A stretch of DNA of 64,000 nucleotides from Pedobacter sp. ISL-64 (lineage in GTDB: Bacteria; Bacteroidota; Bacteroidia; Sphingobacteriales; Sphingobacteriaceae): positions 62,001 through 126,000 of the forward strand of contig NZ_JAGGPU010000009.1 of the NCBI RefSeq assembly GCF_018613605.1, given 5' to 3'. Below the pieces are notes generated by a model. The model worked only from the letters and a program-made list of their open reading frames with translations. It did not search any database and was not told where the DNA came from. Shown here one piece after another: positions 25,232 through 34,659 of the stretch. The translations under genes and the position numbers were made by a program. Within the stretch, counting starts at the first letter, position 1, and the number at the start of each line of letters is the position of its first letter.

Positions 25232-26371
25232 ATGAAAAAATTTGGCATACTCATCTTTTTATTTTGCGCTATTAAAAGTTTTGCACAAAATTCTACCTAC
25301 ACCCGAAATGTGGTAAACACACTCTCTTCAAAACAATTTTGGGGCAGGGGCTACACCAAAGACGGAATGAAAAAGGCTGCAGATTACCTCGCGGCAGCCT
25401 ACCAAAAAATTGGTTTGTTACCAATGGGTCAATCTTATAAGCAGACATTTAATTTCCCTGTAAATACATTCCCAGGAAAAATGATGGTGGCAATAAACGG
25501 TCAAAAGCTTATCCCCGGTAAAGATTTCATTGTAAACAATGAGAGCCCCAGCATTAAACAAAAGGCGAATTTAACCGAGGTGGATAGTCTTAATTATCAA
25601 GCTTCTCCATTATTAAAGATTTTATTAAAAGATAAATTAACCTGGTCTGTAGCTACAGAAGTTGGAGATATAGCAACGATCCAGCTCAACAAAAAGAACC
25701 TTACAGCAATTCCAAAAGAAATTAATGTTGATATTGAAAACAAATTTATTCCAAACTTTGAGGCAGCTAACATTTGCGGTTTAGTTAAGGGTACTAAATT
25801 CCCTGATTCCATTTTAATCATTACAGCACATTATGATCATTTGGGTGGAATGGGTGCTGACACTTATTTCCCCGGCGCAAATGACAATGCCGCTGGCGTA
25901 GCTACTTTATTAAGTTTAGCCAAATATTATGCCGCCAATCCCCAGCCCTACTCCATTGGTTTTATCTGTTTCGCAGGCGAAGAAGCTGGATTATTGGGAT
26001 CTAGATATTTTGTGGAAAACCCTTTAATTCCTTTAAGCAGGATTAAATTCCTAATCAACTTAGATTTGGTTGGAACCGGTGAAGCCGGCATGACTGTAGT
26101 TAATGCATCCGTTTATCCTAAAGCATTTGCGCTGCTAAACGCAATCAATAACCAAAATCATTACATCTCGAAGATAAACTCCAGAGGTAAAGCAGCCAAC
26201 AGCGATCACTATTTCTTTACCGAAAAAGGTGTTCCGGCATTCTTTATCTATACCCAGGGTGGTTCGTCTGCCTACCACGATATATTCGATAAACCTGAAA
26301 TATTGCCGCTTACCGAGTATAAAGATCTGTTTAAACTGATCGTTGGATTTAACCAGAAACTGATGGAATAA
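25232..26371 (+). CDS. M28 family metallopeptidase
   Basis: 379-residue exported aminopeptidase-like enzyme with two zinc ions. Signal peptide ends KSFAQ. Ligand motifs in order: TAHYDHLGG (His), GANDNAAG (bridging Asp), FAGEEAGLLG (catalytic Glu and ligand Glu), NLDLVG (Asp), and SAYHDIFDK (His). All expected residues are present, so it should be active in the periplasm or outside. No nearby transporter points to a specific substrate. The upstream region carries a class E repeat, and no clear promoter was found. Confidence 0.92.
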   Translation: MKKFGILIFLFCAIKSFAQNSTYTRNVVNTLSSKQFWGRGYTKDGMKKAADYLAAAYQKIGLLPMGQSYKQTFNFPVNTFPGKMMVAINGQKLIPGKDFIVNNESPSIKQKANLTEVDSLNYQASPLLKILLKDKLTWSVATEVGDIATIQLNKKNLTAIPKEINVDIENKFIPNFEAANICGLVKGTKFPDSILIITAHYDHLGGMGADTYFPGANDNAAGVATLLSLAKYYAANPQPYSIGFICFAGEEAGLLGSRYFVENPLIPLSRIKFLINLDLVGTGEAGMTVVNASVYPKAFALLNAINNQNHYISKINSRGKAANSDHYFFTEKGVPAFFIYTQGGSSAYHDIFDKPEILPLTEYKDLFKLIVGFNQKLME

Positions 26372-26527
26372 CTTTATTTTATGACGAAACCCTTAAATCA
26401 AGATACAAACCGTTAATTCTCGATTTCTCCGATTGGGATAATATAATAAGCCATTGGGATAATTAAATATAGCAGCCAAGTGTGTATGCTCATCTTTGAA
26501 TCAACAAAAGCGAAAACAAGATTCATT

Positions 26528-27604
26528 ATGACAACTATACAAAAACTCAGCTTAGCATTTTTATTGTTAATCGCAGTTGCGGTTAAATCGAATGCACAGA
26601 ACCAAATCGAAATTGTTATAGTAGGCTCCACCCACGACAATTCTAAATCGACACAAAACTTTCAGGCGATAATTGATAAGCTTAAAAACTTTAAACCCGA
26701 TATGGTTTTTGGCGAATACCTGCCTCAGGGCGATTACGCTAAACTGGAAGAAAACAACTGGGCAAAAAAATCATTTAGAAAAGGACATGATTATTTAGAA
26801 AAATTAAATCCGGCATCTCCCAAAAAAATTGATACACAAATTAAAAATGACCAGAAAGCACTCGCTAAATTTGCATACTACCATAAAACCAGAATGGATT
26901 TAGCCGTTAATTATGCTAAAAACTGGGACAGGGGTAATGCCGATTATCAAATCTTTGTACTCGAAAATTACATGAAACAAAGCTTCGGCAAAGAAGAGCA
27001 GGTTGAATATGCAAAAATGTTCGGAAATACCGATTCACTAAAGAAAAAGGGATTCTTTAGACCTGGAAGTGAGTATAGCAAAATCTATTTCCCCCTTATT
27101 TACCAATTAAAACAAGATCGAATTTACAACATGGATTGCCAAACTTATGATAAACCATGGAGTGAAGCCTGGCGCAAAACAGATTCTTTACACAAAATTT
27201 TAATCAACAAGGCGAAAGCCGATAGCACCTCCCAGGAAGCAGCTACCGTTAAAGCCATAGAAAAATATTGGGCTTATAATGAAGATGAAGCGAAGGTTTT
27301 CAATGCCGATCCTTATGCTGGCATGAACACCTTAAAATATGGTGTTTTAGATGAAGCCTGGAACTTTTATGGTGGTCGTCATTTTTATGGTTATGCAGGT
27401 TTCCCTACCGAAACGGTGAAAGAGATGATTGTGCAATGGACTTTAAGAAACGAAGGCATGTGCAAAAACATCATCGATCAGGCAAAGGCAAAAAAAGCAA
27501 AAAGGGTGGTAGTAGGTGTTGGTGCCTCGCATCGCAAATGGATGGAAGAAATTTTAGCCAAAAACCTGGAAGTTAAAATCATCAATTATAACGATTTGCA
27601 CTAA
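26528..27604 (+). CDS. DUF5694 domain exported protein
   Basis: 358 residues from the ATG at 26528, which starts a clean signal peptide (LSLAFLLLIAVAVKSNAQ); the longer frame from 26480 has no such start. The body matches the DUF5694 pattern: IVGSTHDN, KPDMVFGEYLP, near the end EAWNFYGGRHFYGYAG and VVGVGASHRKWMEEIL. The GxTH...GE...GVGxxH arrangement recalls TraB/GumN-like (Tiki/EreA) proteins, where these residues form a metal site, so hydrolase activity is possible. Function is unknown. Ends in a strong terminator. Confidence 0.78.
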   Translation: MTTIQKLSLAFLLLIAVAVKSNAQNQIEIVIVGSTHDNSKSTQNFQAIIDKLKNFKPDMVFGEYLPQGDYAKLEENNWAKKSFRKGHDYLEKLNPASPKKIDTQIKNDQKALAKFAYYHKTRMDLAVNYAKNWDRGNADYQIFVLENYMKQSFGKEEQVEYAKMFGNTDSLKKKGFFRPGSEYSKIYFPLIYQLKQDRIYNMDCQTYDKPWSEAWRKTDSLHKILINKAKADSTSQEAATVKAIEKYWAYNEDEAKVFNADPYAGMNTLKYGVLDEAWNFYGGRHFYGYAGFPTETVKEMIVQWTLRNEGMCKNIIDQAKAKKAKRVVVGVGASHRKWMEEILAKNLEVKIINYNDLH

Positions 27605-27626
27605 ACTAATAATATGCGCTTTCTCA

Positions 27627-27660
27627 GCCCCATTGCATTAGCTTGGGGCTTTTTCTTTTT
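27627..27660 (+). terminator. Terminator
   Basis: AGCCCCA and TGGGGCT arms around an 11-nt loop, followed by TTTTCTTTTT, after the DUF5694 gene. Confidence 0.88.
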
Positions 27661-27803
27661 AGCGTTATGTAATTTTTTCGTTTAGTATTTGCAAAAACAC
27701 CTTAAGGCGAGTACTTTTACCTAAAAGATTAGTTGTTTTTAATTGGATGCAACGTTTAGTCAGCCTGTACGCCTTATAACGAACCAAGCCGGATTTTTAG
27801 TCT

Positions 27804-27833
27804 ATCACATTTTTTATATCGTTCATCACATTT
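27804..27833 (+). promoter_or_regulatory. ATCACATTT direct repeat
   Basis: ATCACATTT occurs at 27804 and 27825, exactly 21 bp (two helical turns) apart, 55-85 bp before the barrel-protein start. Possible activator site. Confidence 0.3.
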
Positions 27834-27887
27834 ATCTGTACCATAAAAACATAGCGCCTAATTTTAGCTTGCTTATTTAAAATATAC

Positions 27888-30662
27888 ATGAAGAAACTCT
27901 TACTTTCAATCGCCCTTACCTTAGCTATTTTTAATTTATTTGCACAAAAAAACGGAAGCATTACCGGAATTTTAGCCGATAGCGCCAATCACAAAACCAC
28001 CTTAAATTATTCAACAATTTCTGTATATAAAGTTGGCGATAGTATATTGAGCACTTATAAATTATCAGACGACAAAGGCGTTTTTAAAATCAATGGCTTA
28101 ACCATAGGCGTAAAATACCGTTTAGTGGTAACCGCATGGCAGTATGGAACATACCGGAAAGAGGTTGAACTAACTGCAGCCAATCCCGCATTAAATTTGG
28201 GTATCCTCTATCTTTCCGTTAAGGCAAATGACCTAAACGAGGTTGTAATTTCGGGAGAAAGGCCACCAGTAATTGTACGTAAAGACACTATTGAATTTAA
28301 TGCAGAATCCTTTAAAACCCTGCCATCAGCGGTGGTAGAAGATCTGTTAAAAAAGCTTCCAGGCGTTGCTATTGCAGCCGATGGCTCTATACAGGTTAAC
28401 GGTAAAACAGTTAGTAAAATTTTAGTAGACGGAAAAGAGTTTTTTGGTGGCGACCAGCAGATTGCGACCAAAAATTTACCCGCTAATATCATAGATAAGG
28501 TACAGGTGGTTGATGATAAACAGGCCAAAAGACGCGATCCGGATTTAACTGCAGCAGAAATCCCGCAGATTATCGATTTAAAGTTAAAAAAAGCGATTAA
28601 AAAAGGAGCTTTCGGCAAATTGTATGCTGGTGGAGGCCTAAAAGACCTTTACCAGGCCGGTGGATTAATGAATTTCTTTAGAGATACTACACAGGTAAGT
28701 ATATTGGCTTATGGCAACAATATCAATCAGCCAGGCTTTAACCCCAATGATGTGCAACGGATAGGTGGATTTAACAGAAGCGGTGTAAACTCCATGATGA
28801 TGACCTCAGGAGGTTATTTCGAGTTCAACGGTATTAATTTTGGCGGAAGTTATAATGGTGTTCAGGCTTCATCTGGTGGTGGTTTTAATTTTAACACTTT
28901 AACCAAAAAAGGGATCAAAATTAATACACAATATTTCTTCGGCCGATCAGATAATCTTCTGGAGAAACTCACCAATACCAACCAAACATTAGGTACTGAC
29001 AGATTAATTACCAACGCCAGCGAAAATACCAATTCTCTTGTTCTAAAACACAATATTGGTGGAAAATTAGATTGGCAAATCGACTCTTTAACACAACTGA
29101 CCATTGAGCCGGCAATTGTGCTCAGCTCCAACAATTCGGTGAGTAAGGTTTCTTCAAGCAACAATAATGCGAATAATCAGCTCATTAATACCCTCGAAAA
29201 TTTGAATGACTTGAATACTTCCAGCAACAAATATCAGTTAAGAGCCGATTTTAGTAAGGATTTTAAAAAGGCTGGAAGATCTTTCAATATCGGAGCCGAT
29301 ATTTCTGCAACCCCCAACCCAATTATCAATTACAACAGGAGCAGCAGTATTTTTTACCTCACTCCTTCTACTTCGGAGATTGATCAGTTGAGAAATAATT
29401 CTATTGACAACTTCAGGTCGTACCTTTATGCCAACTACACCGAACCGATCAGCAAAAAGCTGAATTTTAAGGCCGATGTAAGTGGAAACATCATTAATAA
29501 CGAAAATGCATTAAGCACTTTTTACCGCAATCCGGCTAACCAGCTGTACGATATTGTAATACCCAATTTATCTCAAACCGTTAAACAGGCCGGCTTCAAA
29601 ACCAACACAAACATCAGCCTGGGATACAAAGTAACCAAAGATCTCTATCTTCAACCAGGATTGGTACACAACTACATTTCGTTAAACAACCGCTTTACCA
29701 ATAGCGCAGATATCGATCAGCGTTATAACTTCATATGGCCTACATTTCAGTTGAAATATAAAATATTCCGTTTTAACTATTCTGCCCGATTTGCAGAGCC
29801 GAACGTAAGTTATCTTCAGCCTGTTGCAGATAATACCAATGCATTTTATATCAGAAATGGAAACCCAAATTTATTACCTGCCCGTACGCAGAATTTAAGT
29901 ATGAATATGTATAAATACGACCCTAAGAGCATGATCAACTATAATTTATATGGCTATGGAAACATTACAAAAAATGGTATCGTAAATGCTATAACCATAA
30001 ACAATGGGGTACAAACAGTTAATCCGATTAACAAAAGCGGCATTTACAATTTTAGCGGCGGGGCCAATATTTCTAAAGATTTCAAAAAAAATAAAACCAG
30101 TTTAAAAGTGGGTTTAGGTTTCTGGGCTAATTTTGATCATACTCCAGTTATTGTGAACAACATTGAGAGCGATGCGAATGTATTTTATGTTGGGCCAAAT
30201 GGAAACGTGAGGTTAAACCTGAACGATAAGGTTGAGATTAACCAGTCGTATTCAGTTAACCTGAACAGGAGTAAATACGATGATAGTTTTTACACCAATA
30301 TCAGTTACAATACCCATCAAAGTACTTCCGAACTGATTATCCGTTATCCCAAAAAACTGGTTTTCGAAACCAGTTATTCTTTAACCATCAATGATCAAAA
30401 AATCGCCGGATATAACAATAACATCAAATTCTGGAATGCCGCTCTTACTTACCTATTTATGAAAAACGACAGGGCACAATTAAAATTCTCGGTGAATGAT
30501 ATTTTACAGAGCAATGTGCGTAGGAACATCCAGATTACGGGCAACAGCGTTATCGATACGCAGAGTAATAACCTGGGTAGATATGGCATGCTTACCCTTA
30601 CTTATAATATCCAGAACTTTGGACAAAAAGTTGGCGGCCGACAAACGTTTTTTAGTTTTTAG
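27888..30662 (+). CDS. Outer-membrane beta-barrel protein with CarboxypepD_reg domain (TonB-receptor-like)
   Basis: 924 residues. Signal peptide to FNLFAQ, a CarboxypepD_reg-like domain (SITGILADS to about 110), then a plug-like part: VIVRKDTIEFNAESFKT, LLKKLPGVAIAADGSI, VNGKTVSKILVDGKEFFGGD, and a long barrel. This belongs to the outer-membrane beta-barrel family typical of Bacteroidota that resembles TonB receptors but has a KDTIEFNA...LLKKLPG signature. Ligand or secretion role unknown. Single-gene unit, followed by class A and class D repeats. Confidence 0.88.
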   Translation: MKKLLLSIALTLAIFNLFAQKNGSITGILADSANHKTTLNYSTISVYKVGDSILSTYKLSDDKGVFKINGLTIGVKYRLVVTAWQYGTYRKEVELTAANPALNLGILYLSVKANDLNEVVISGERPPVIVRKDTIEFNAESFKTLPSAVVEDLLKKLPGVAIAADGSIQVNGKTVSKILVDGKEFFGGDQQIATKNLPANIIDKVQVVDDKQAKRRDPDLTAAEIPQIIDLKLKKAIKKGAFGKLYAGGGLKDLYQAGGLMNFFRDTTQVSILAYGNNINQPGFNPNDVQRIGGFNRSGVNSMMMTSGGYFEFNGINFGGSYNGVQASSGGGFNFNTLTKKGIKINTQYFFGRSDNLLEKLTNTNQTLGTDRLITNASENTNSLVLKHNIGGKLDWQIDSLTQLTIEPAIVLSSNNSVSKVSSSNNNANNQLINTLENLNDLNTSSNKYQLRADFSKDFKKAGRSFNIGADISATPNPIINYNRSSSIFYLTPSTSEIDQLRNNSIDNFRSYLYANYTEPISKKLNFKADVSGNIINNENALSTFYRNPANQLYDIVIPNLSQTVKQAGFKTNTNISLGYKVTKDLYLQPGLVHNYISLNNRFTNSADIDQRYNFIWPTFQLKYKIFRFNYSARFAEPNVSYLQPVADNTNAFYIRNGNPNLLPARTQNLSMNMYKYDPKSMINYNLYGYGNITKNGIVNAITINNGVQTVNPINKSGIYNFSGGANISKDFKKNKTSLKVGLGFWANFDHTPVIVNNIESDANVFYVGPNGNVRLNLNDKVEINQSYSVNLNRSKYDDSFYTNISYNTHQSTSELIIRYPKKLVFETSYSLTINDQKIAGYNNNIKFWNAALTYLFMKNDRAQLKFSVNDILQSNVRRNIQITGNSVIDTQSNNLGRYGMLTLTYNIQNFGQKVGGRQTFFSF

Positions 30663-30682
30663 GTTGATTACCTCTTGTTGAT

Positions 30683-30786
30683 CGTCACTGCGAGGCCGGA
30701 TAAGCGCGAGCCTAAGCAATCTTTTTTGTCAATTCATCAAATAGCTTCACTCCTTAGCAAATCCCTTTCTTCAGTTCGCAATGACG
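30683..30786. repeat. Class A inverted pair
   Basis: CGTCACTGCGAGG and AAGCAATC plus T-run on the left, TTCGCAATGACGA at the right end. 104 bp between the barrel gene and a class D element. Confidence 0.7.
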
Positions 30787-30816
30787 ATTCATCACTACAA
30801 AAACATCTCTAATTCC

Positions 30817-30907
30817 GAGGTCTGTGTCTCCACAGACCTCCACGGAAATTTCTTGTTTCATGCCCTGAGATTAAGTTTTCTTAATGGTCTGTGGAGATAC
30901 AGACCAT
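30817..30907. repeat. Class D double-hairpin element
   Basis: GAGGTCTGTG-TCTC-CACAGACCTC (30817-30840) and ATGGTCTGT-GGAGAT-ACAGACCAT (30884-30907). Compared with 4857-4935 the stems differ but remain paired, and the TCTC loop is kept. Confidence 0.75.
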
Positions 30908-30922
30908 GGATATCAGAGTTCT

Positions 30923-31927
30923 TTATTGAAAAATATCCGCAAGCAACTCATACGATTTTATCCGGTCTTCAAAATGCTCGGTAATGGTAACCGCCATCAG
31001 TTCATCTACATCATAATCGGCAGCCAGTTTTGTAAGTCGCTTTTTAATTACGGCTGGTGTACCATAAATCATCCTTGGTTTATTGGCGTTAATCCTTTCT
31101 TGTTCTGCGGCACTATAACTAATATCTTTAATATCGTTCCAACCTACCGAAGTTAATCCTCCACCCTTTTCTAGCTGGAGAAAACGATAACCCATTAAAG
31201 CCTCCTGCTGCTTTACCTTTTCCTCATCTTCTGAGCAGAAAACAAAAAGTGCCACATTTTCAACTGGTTTTGCTAAATCAACCGAGGGCTTAAAATGTTC
31301 CCGGTAGTATTGAACAGCCTGCGGCCCTCCATGCGGATTAATAAAATGTGCAAAAGAAAAGCCCATTCCAAAGTGAGCCGAAAATAAAGCACTTTGTCCG
31401 CTGCTGCTCAAAAGCCATTGCTGTGGAACGGTTTCAGCAATGGGAATGGCTTTTATTTTGGCCTGGATACCACCATCAGAGGTATCATGCAAGTAATGTT
31501 GCAGCTCACGCAGTTGTTCTACAAAATCCTGCTCGCTCCAATTGTTTGATGGGTTAAGCATCGAAGCCGTAATGCGGTCGGTACCCGGTGCACGGCCCAT
31601 TCCCAGATCGATCCGGTTAGGGTGCATCACTTCCAGCAAGCGAAAACTTTCTGCAACCTTTAACGCACTATGGTTAGGCAGCATAATACCGCCAGAACCT
31701 ATCCTTAAGGTTTTGGTATGATTGGCCAGATGGGCAATTAAGATTTCGGGCGTTGAACCCGCTAAACTGGTGGTATTGTGATGTTCTGAAACCCAGAAAC
31801 GGTGATATCCCAATCTTTCGGTTTCTTGTGCTAGTATAGTGGTTTCTTCAATGGCGCGACGAGCTGTAACACCCTTGCGAACCGGCGATTGATCTAACAC
31901 ACTTAGTTTAATTTTCTTATTGCTCAT
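30923..31927 (-). CDS. LLM class flavin-dependent oxidoreductase
   Basis: 334 residues from the ATG at 31927 (the frame can be extended to a TTG at 31942). Bacterial luciferase-like monooxygenase fold: KLSVLDQSPVRKG, RFWVSEHHN, IRIGSGGIMLPNHS given here as LRIGSGGIMLPNHS, RIDLGMGRAPGTD, all matching the YhbW/MsnO8-type subgroup of unknown substrate. It probably uses FMNH2 or F420-like flavin chemistry on a small molecule. Monocistronic or followed only by repeats. Confidence 0.88.
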   Translation of the reverse strand: MSNKKIKLSVLDQSPVRKGVTARRAIEETTILAQETERLGYHRFWVSEHHNTTSLAGSTPEILIAHLANHTKTLRIGSGGIMLPNHSALKVAESFRLLEVMHPNRIDLGMGRAPGTDRITASMLNPSNNWSEQDFVEQLRELQHYLHDTSDGGIQAKIKAIPIAETVPQQWLLSSSGQSALFSAHFGMGFSFAHFINPHGGPQAVQYYREHFKPSVDLAKPVENVALFVFCSEDEEKVKQQEALMGYRFLQLEKGGGLTSVGWNDIKDISYSAAEQERINANKPRMIYGTPAVIKKRLTKLAADYDVDELMAVTITEHFEDRIKSYELLADIFQ

Positions 31928-31997
31928 ATTCGTATCTAACAAATTTATGAGCCTGCTTATTTAAAACATGAGTTCGAAAAGCTTTATGACTTTTAGA

Positions 31998-32684
31998 TTA
32001 TTGCACCAAAGTCAATTTGACCAAATACTGATCTTCGCCATCGTCAAAAATCAATTCAGCATTCCATCCTGTTTCTTTAGCAATCTGTTTAATGGTTTCT
32101 TCATCTATATAAATCCAATTAAACCAACTGCCTTTTTCGCCTTTATATTCATACTGATAAGATACCTCACCATAATATTGGTTTTGCGGTTTCGGCATAT
32201 CTTCGTATAAATAAGCAATATCAGAAGAATCGAAAATAACCTGTCCATTGGGATTGATGAGGTCTTTTAGCTTGATCAGGAAATCCTTAAAACCGGGCAA
32301 AGTTCCGGTTAAACCGATGCCGTTCATGAGCATGATAATGGTATCGAATTTCTCCTGATAGGTAAAAACATCCTGTATGAATGCTTTTTTTACACCACGC
32401 GCTTTCATAATATCAACAGCTGCTTCGGAAATATCAATAGCCGTTACATCGATATTAAAAGCCTGTAAAAGTAAAGCATGACTGCCAACACCGGCACCAA
32501 TATCCAATACCTTTCCACTGCACATGTACAAAGCCTGAAGCTCTAAAACGGGCATGTCTTCATCATCACGGAAGAAGAATTCTAAAGGCATTTCTTCTGG
32601 CTCGCCATACGAATTGTGCAACCAAAGCGTATCAGCCTCGCCGGTTCTATAAATATCTGTTAACGCTTTACCAAAAACATCCAT
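31998..32684 (-). CDS. Class I SAM-dependent methyltransferase
   Basis: 228 residues. Motif I VLDIGAGVGSHALLL at about 59-73, acidic end of strand 2 in VTAIDISEAAVDIM, and motif II-like QDVFTYQEKFDTIIMLMNGIGL, seen as FDTIIMLMNGIG. The C-terminal half (EVSYQYEYKGEKGSWFNWIYI) is that of small-molecule methyltransferases. Substrate unknown. It is 70 bp upstream of the LLM gene's start in the same direction, so the two may be cotranscribed. Confidence 0.85.
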   Translation of the reverse strand: MDVFGKALTDIYRTGEADTLWLHNSYGEPEEMPLEFFFRDDEDMPVLELQALYMCSGKVLDIGAGVGSHALLLQAFNIDVTAIDISEAAVDIMKARGVKKAFIQDVFTYQEKFDTIIMLMNGIGLTGTLPGFKDFLIKLKDLINPNGQVIFDSSDIAYLYEDMPKPQNQYYGEVSYQYEYKGEKGSWFNWIYIDEETIKQIAKETGWNAELIFDDGEDQYLVKLTLVQ

Positions 32685-32759
32685 GTGGGCAAAGATAGGG
32701 AAATTGGAAGATGGAGGATGTATAAGGGAAGATCGAAAATTATAATGACCTCAAGGTAT

Positions 32760-32844
32760 CGTCAAATTGCGGAGTACGAAGCAATTTTCAACGATCGCTA
32801 GATAAATCCAAAGCCTTAGGATTGCTTCGTACCTCGCAATGACG
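32760..32844. repeat. Class A inverted pair
   Basis: CGTCAAATTGCGGAGTACGAAGCAATTTT at left is mirrored by AGGATTGCTTCGTACC and TCGCAATGACG at right; 85 bp. First words shortened here: CGTCA...GTACGAAGCAAT. Confidence 0.75.
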
Positions 32845-32855
32845 AATTTGGTCTA

Positions 32856-32884
32856 TGTTGATCCGGATTATAAATCCGGATCAA
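32856..32884. repeat. Perfect hairpin
   Basis: GTTGATCCGGATT and AATCCGGATCAAC, 13-bp arms around a 3-nt loop, 9 bp after the beta-CASP gene stop. No T-run on the minus strand, so not a typical terminator. A related partial hairpin lies at about 25180. Confidence 0.7.
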
Positions 32885-32893
32885 CATTTTATC

Positions 32894-34294
32894 TTATTCA
32901 ATCTCAAATACCTGATGATATTCGGGGATAGCCACATGTTTAAAGCCTTTATCTTTTAACCTGCTTGCGAAATGTTGCTGCACTTCATACTCTCCATGCA
33001 CCAAAAACAGCTGTTTTACTTTCGCTGGGTCTTGACCAGATAAAAATTGCAATAAATCTTCATAATCGCCATGTGCGCTCATCGATTTTATCGATTTTAC
33101 TTCGGCTTTAACTTCATATTCGTCGCGGAAAATCTCTACAACTTTTTGTCCGGCAATTAATCTACCGCCCAAAGATTTAGGTTCGCAATAGCCCACCATT
33201 AAAATGGTATTTTTCTGGTTACTGATATTATTCCTAATGTGGTGTTTTACCCTGCCAGCCTCTGCCATACCCGATGCCGAAATAATTACACACGGTCTTG
33301 GATCGGCATTTAAAGCTTTCGATTCTTCTACACTTTCGATAAAACGCAAGCCTTTAAAACCAAATATATCATGATCTACCTTTAAAGTTTCTTTAACGCC
33401 ATTATTGTATACTTCAGGGTGGTTTTTAAGAATTTCTGTTGCCTTTGAAGATAAAGGGCTATCCACATAATAAGGTACATCAGGTAATTTACCTTTTAAT
33501 TCTAAACCATTTAAGGCATAAAGCAGCTCCTGAGTACGGCCCACAGCAAAAGCTGGAATAATTACTTTCCCCTTTTTCACTTTGCAGGTATTATTAATGA
33601 TCTCTAAAAGCATATTTTCGATCGGATCAAGGTCTTTATGTAAGGAATCTCCGTAGGTAGATTCCATTAAGATATAATCGGCCTGATCAAACTGTTGCGG
33701 GCTTTTTAAAAGTAGATCGCCATATCGGCCAACATCGCCAGAAAAGGTAATCCGTGTAGGTTTTCCATCTTCTGTAATGGTAAGGTGAACCGCAGCACTA
33801 CCTAAAATATGCCCTGCATCAGTAAACTTTAACCGAATTCCCGCCTCAATCTCGAAATCTTCTTCATACTCCACAATTTTCATCAGACTAAGCGTTTTGG
33901 TAACGTCTTCTTCAGTATAAAGTGGTTCTTCCATTTCCTCGCCCTTGTGTAGGTGGCGGTTCGAAAACTCAGCATCCTGCATTTGGATTTTGGCAGAATC
34001 CATCATTAAAATGCGGGCCAGATCCATCGTTGCCGAAGTACAGAAAATTTTGCCTTCAAAACCCTCTGCTACCAATTTTGGCAATAAACCACAATGGTCT
34101 ATATGTGCGTGTGATAAAACGAGATAAGTAACCTTTTTGGCATCGAAACCAAAATAGTCGTTTAATTTATCGGTAACATGGCCCATCCCCTGGAATAAGC
34201 CACAATCTAATAGTATTTGAGTGCCGTTTTTTAAGGTAATAAGGTGCTTACTCCCCGTAACGGTACGGGCGGCACCATGAAAAGCAATGTTCAT
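32894..34294 (-). CDS. MBL-fold metallo-hydrolase with beta-CASP domain
   Basis: 466 residues. Metallo-beta-lactamase motif SHAHIDHCG at 61-69, further ligands in TDAGHILGSAA and FSGDVGRYG, a beta-CASP insert with PAFAVGRTQELLYAL, and C-terminal RMBL region with SAHGDYEDLL. This is the CPSF/Int11-like branch, whose members are RNA endo/exonucleases, so RNA processing in the cytosol is the likely job. All metal-binding residues are intact. Shorter than RNase J (about 555), so not RNase J itself. Confidence 0.9.
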   Translation of the reverse strand: MNIAFHGAARTVTGSKHLITLKNGTQILLDCGLFQGMGHVTDKLNDYFGFDAKKVTYLVLSHAHIDHCGLLPKLVAEGFEGKIFCTSATMDLARILMMDSAKIQMQDAEFSNRHLHKGEEMEEPLYTEEDVTKTLSLMKIVEYEEDFEIEAGIRLKFTDAGHILGSAAVHLTITEDGKPTRITFSGDVGRYGDLLLKSPQQFDQADYILMESTYGDSLHKDLDPIENMLLEIINNTCKVKKGKVIIPAFAVGRTQELLYALNGLELKGKLPDVPYYVDSPLSSKATEILKNHPEVYNNGVKETLKVDHDIFGFKGLRFIESVEESKALNADPRPCVIISASGMAEAGRVKHHIRNNISNQKNTILMVGYCEPKSLGGRLIAGQKVVEIFRDEYEVKAEVKSIKSMSAHGDYEDLLQFLSGQDPAKVKQLFLVHGEYEVQQHFASRLKDKGFKHVAIPEYHQVFEIE

Positions 34295-34326
34295 TTAAAT
34301 GCTGGTTAGAATATATAGAATAAAAA

Positions 34327-34344
34327 TGCCGGATATTTCCGGCA
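34327..34344 (-). terminator. Terminator of the YtxH gene
   Basis: TGCCGGA-4 nt-TCCGGCA followed on the minus strand by TTTTTATT. Confidence 0.75.
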
Positions 34345-34355
34345 CTTCCAATTCT

Positions 34356-34583
34356 TTATGCATTTATTTCTGCTATTTTATCTTTCACCTTATCAGCAGC
34401 AACCGTTGCTTTATCGGCTAAACCTGCTAATTTATCTTTTGAAGCGTCTAACAGATCAGCAAAAAAATCTGATATTTTACCTTTTAAATCGCTGCTAGAA
34501 TCTGAAGATAATGCCAACGCGATTGTTGCACCAAGTGCTGCTCCAGCTAATACGCCTACTATAATTTTTGTTTCCTTTGTCAT
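34356..34583 (-). CDS. YtxH domain-containing small protein
   Basis: 75 residues. One hydrophobic glycine/alanine-rich segment (IIVGVLAGAALGATIALAL, about 7-25), then a charged helical tail with repeated Ala/Lys/Asp (DKLAGLADKATVAADKVKDK). This is the YtxH pattern, associated with general stress in other bacteria. Probably anchored in the inner membrane with a coiled tail. Own terminator at 34327 and upstream gap of about 75 bp from the divergent HAD gene. Confidence 0.8.
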   Translation of the reverse strand: MTKETKIIVGVLAGAALGATIALALSSDSSSDLKGKISDFFADLLDASKDKLAGLADKATVAADKVKDKIAEINA

Positions 34584-34659
34584 AACTTTATTCTTTAATA
34601 ATTAAACATTAATTAGCACTTGTTGTTTTGGTTATTACAACATAAATCATTCCATTTAA

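Noticed and set aside
30683..30907. CRISPR-like spacing of palindromes
   Set aside because: The palindromes are different families with unequal spacing, no constant repeat-spacer unit and no cas genes.
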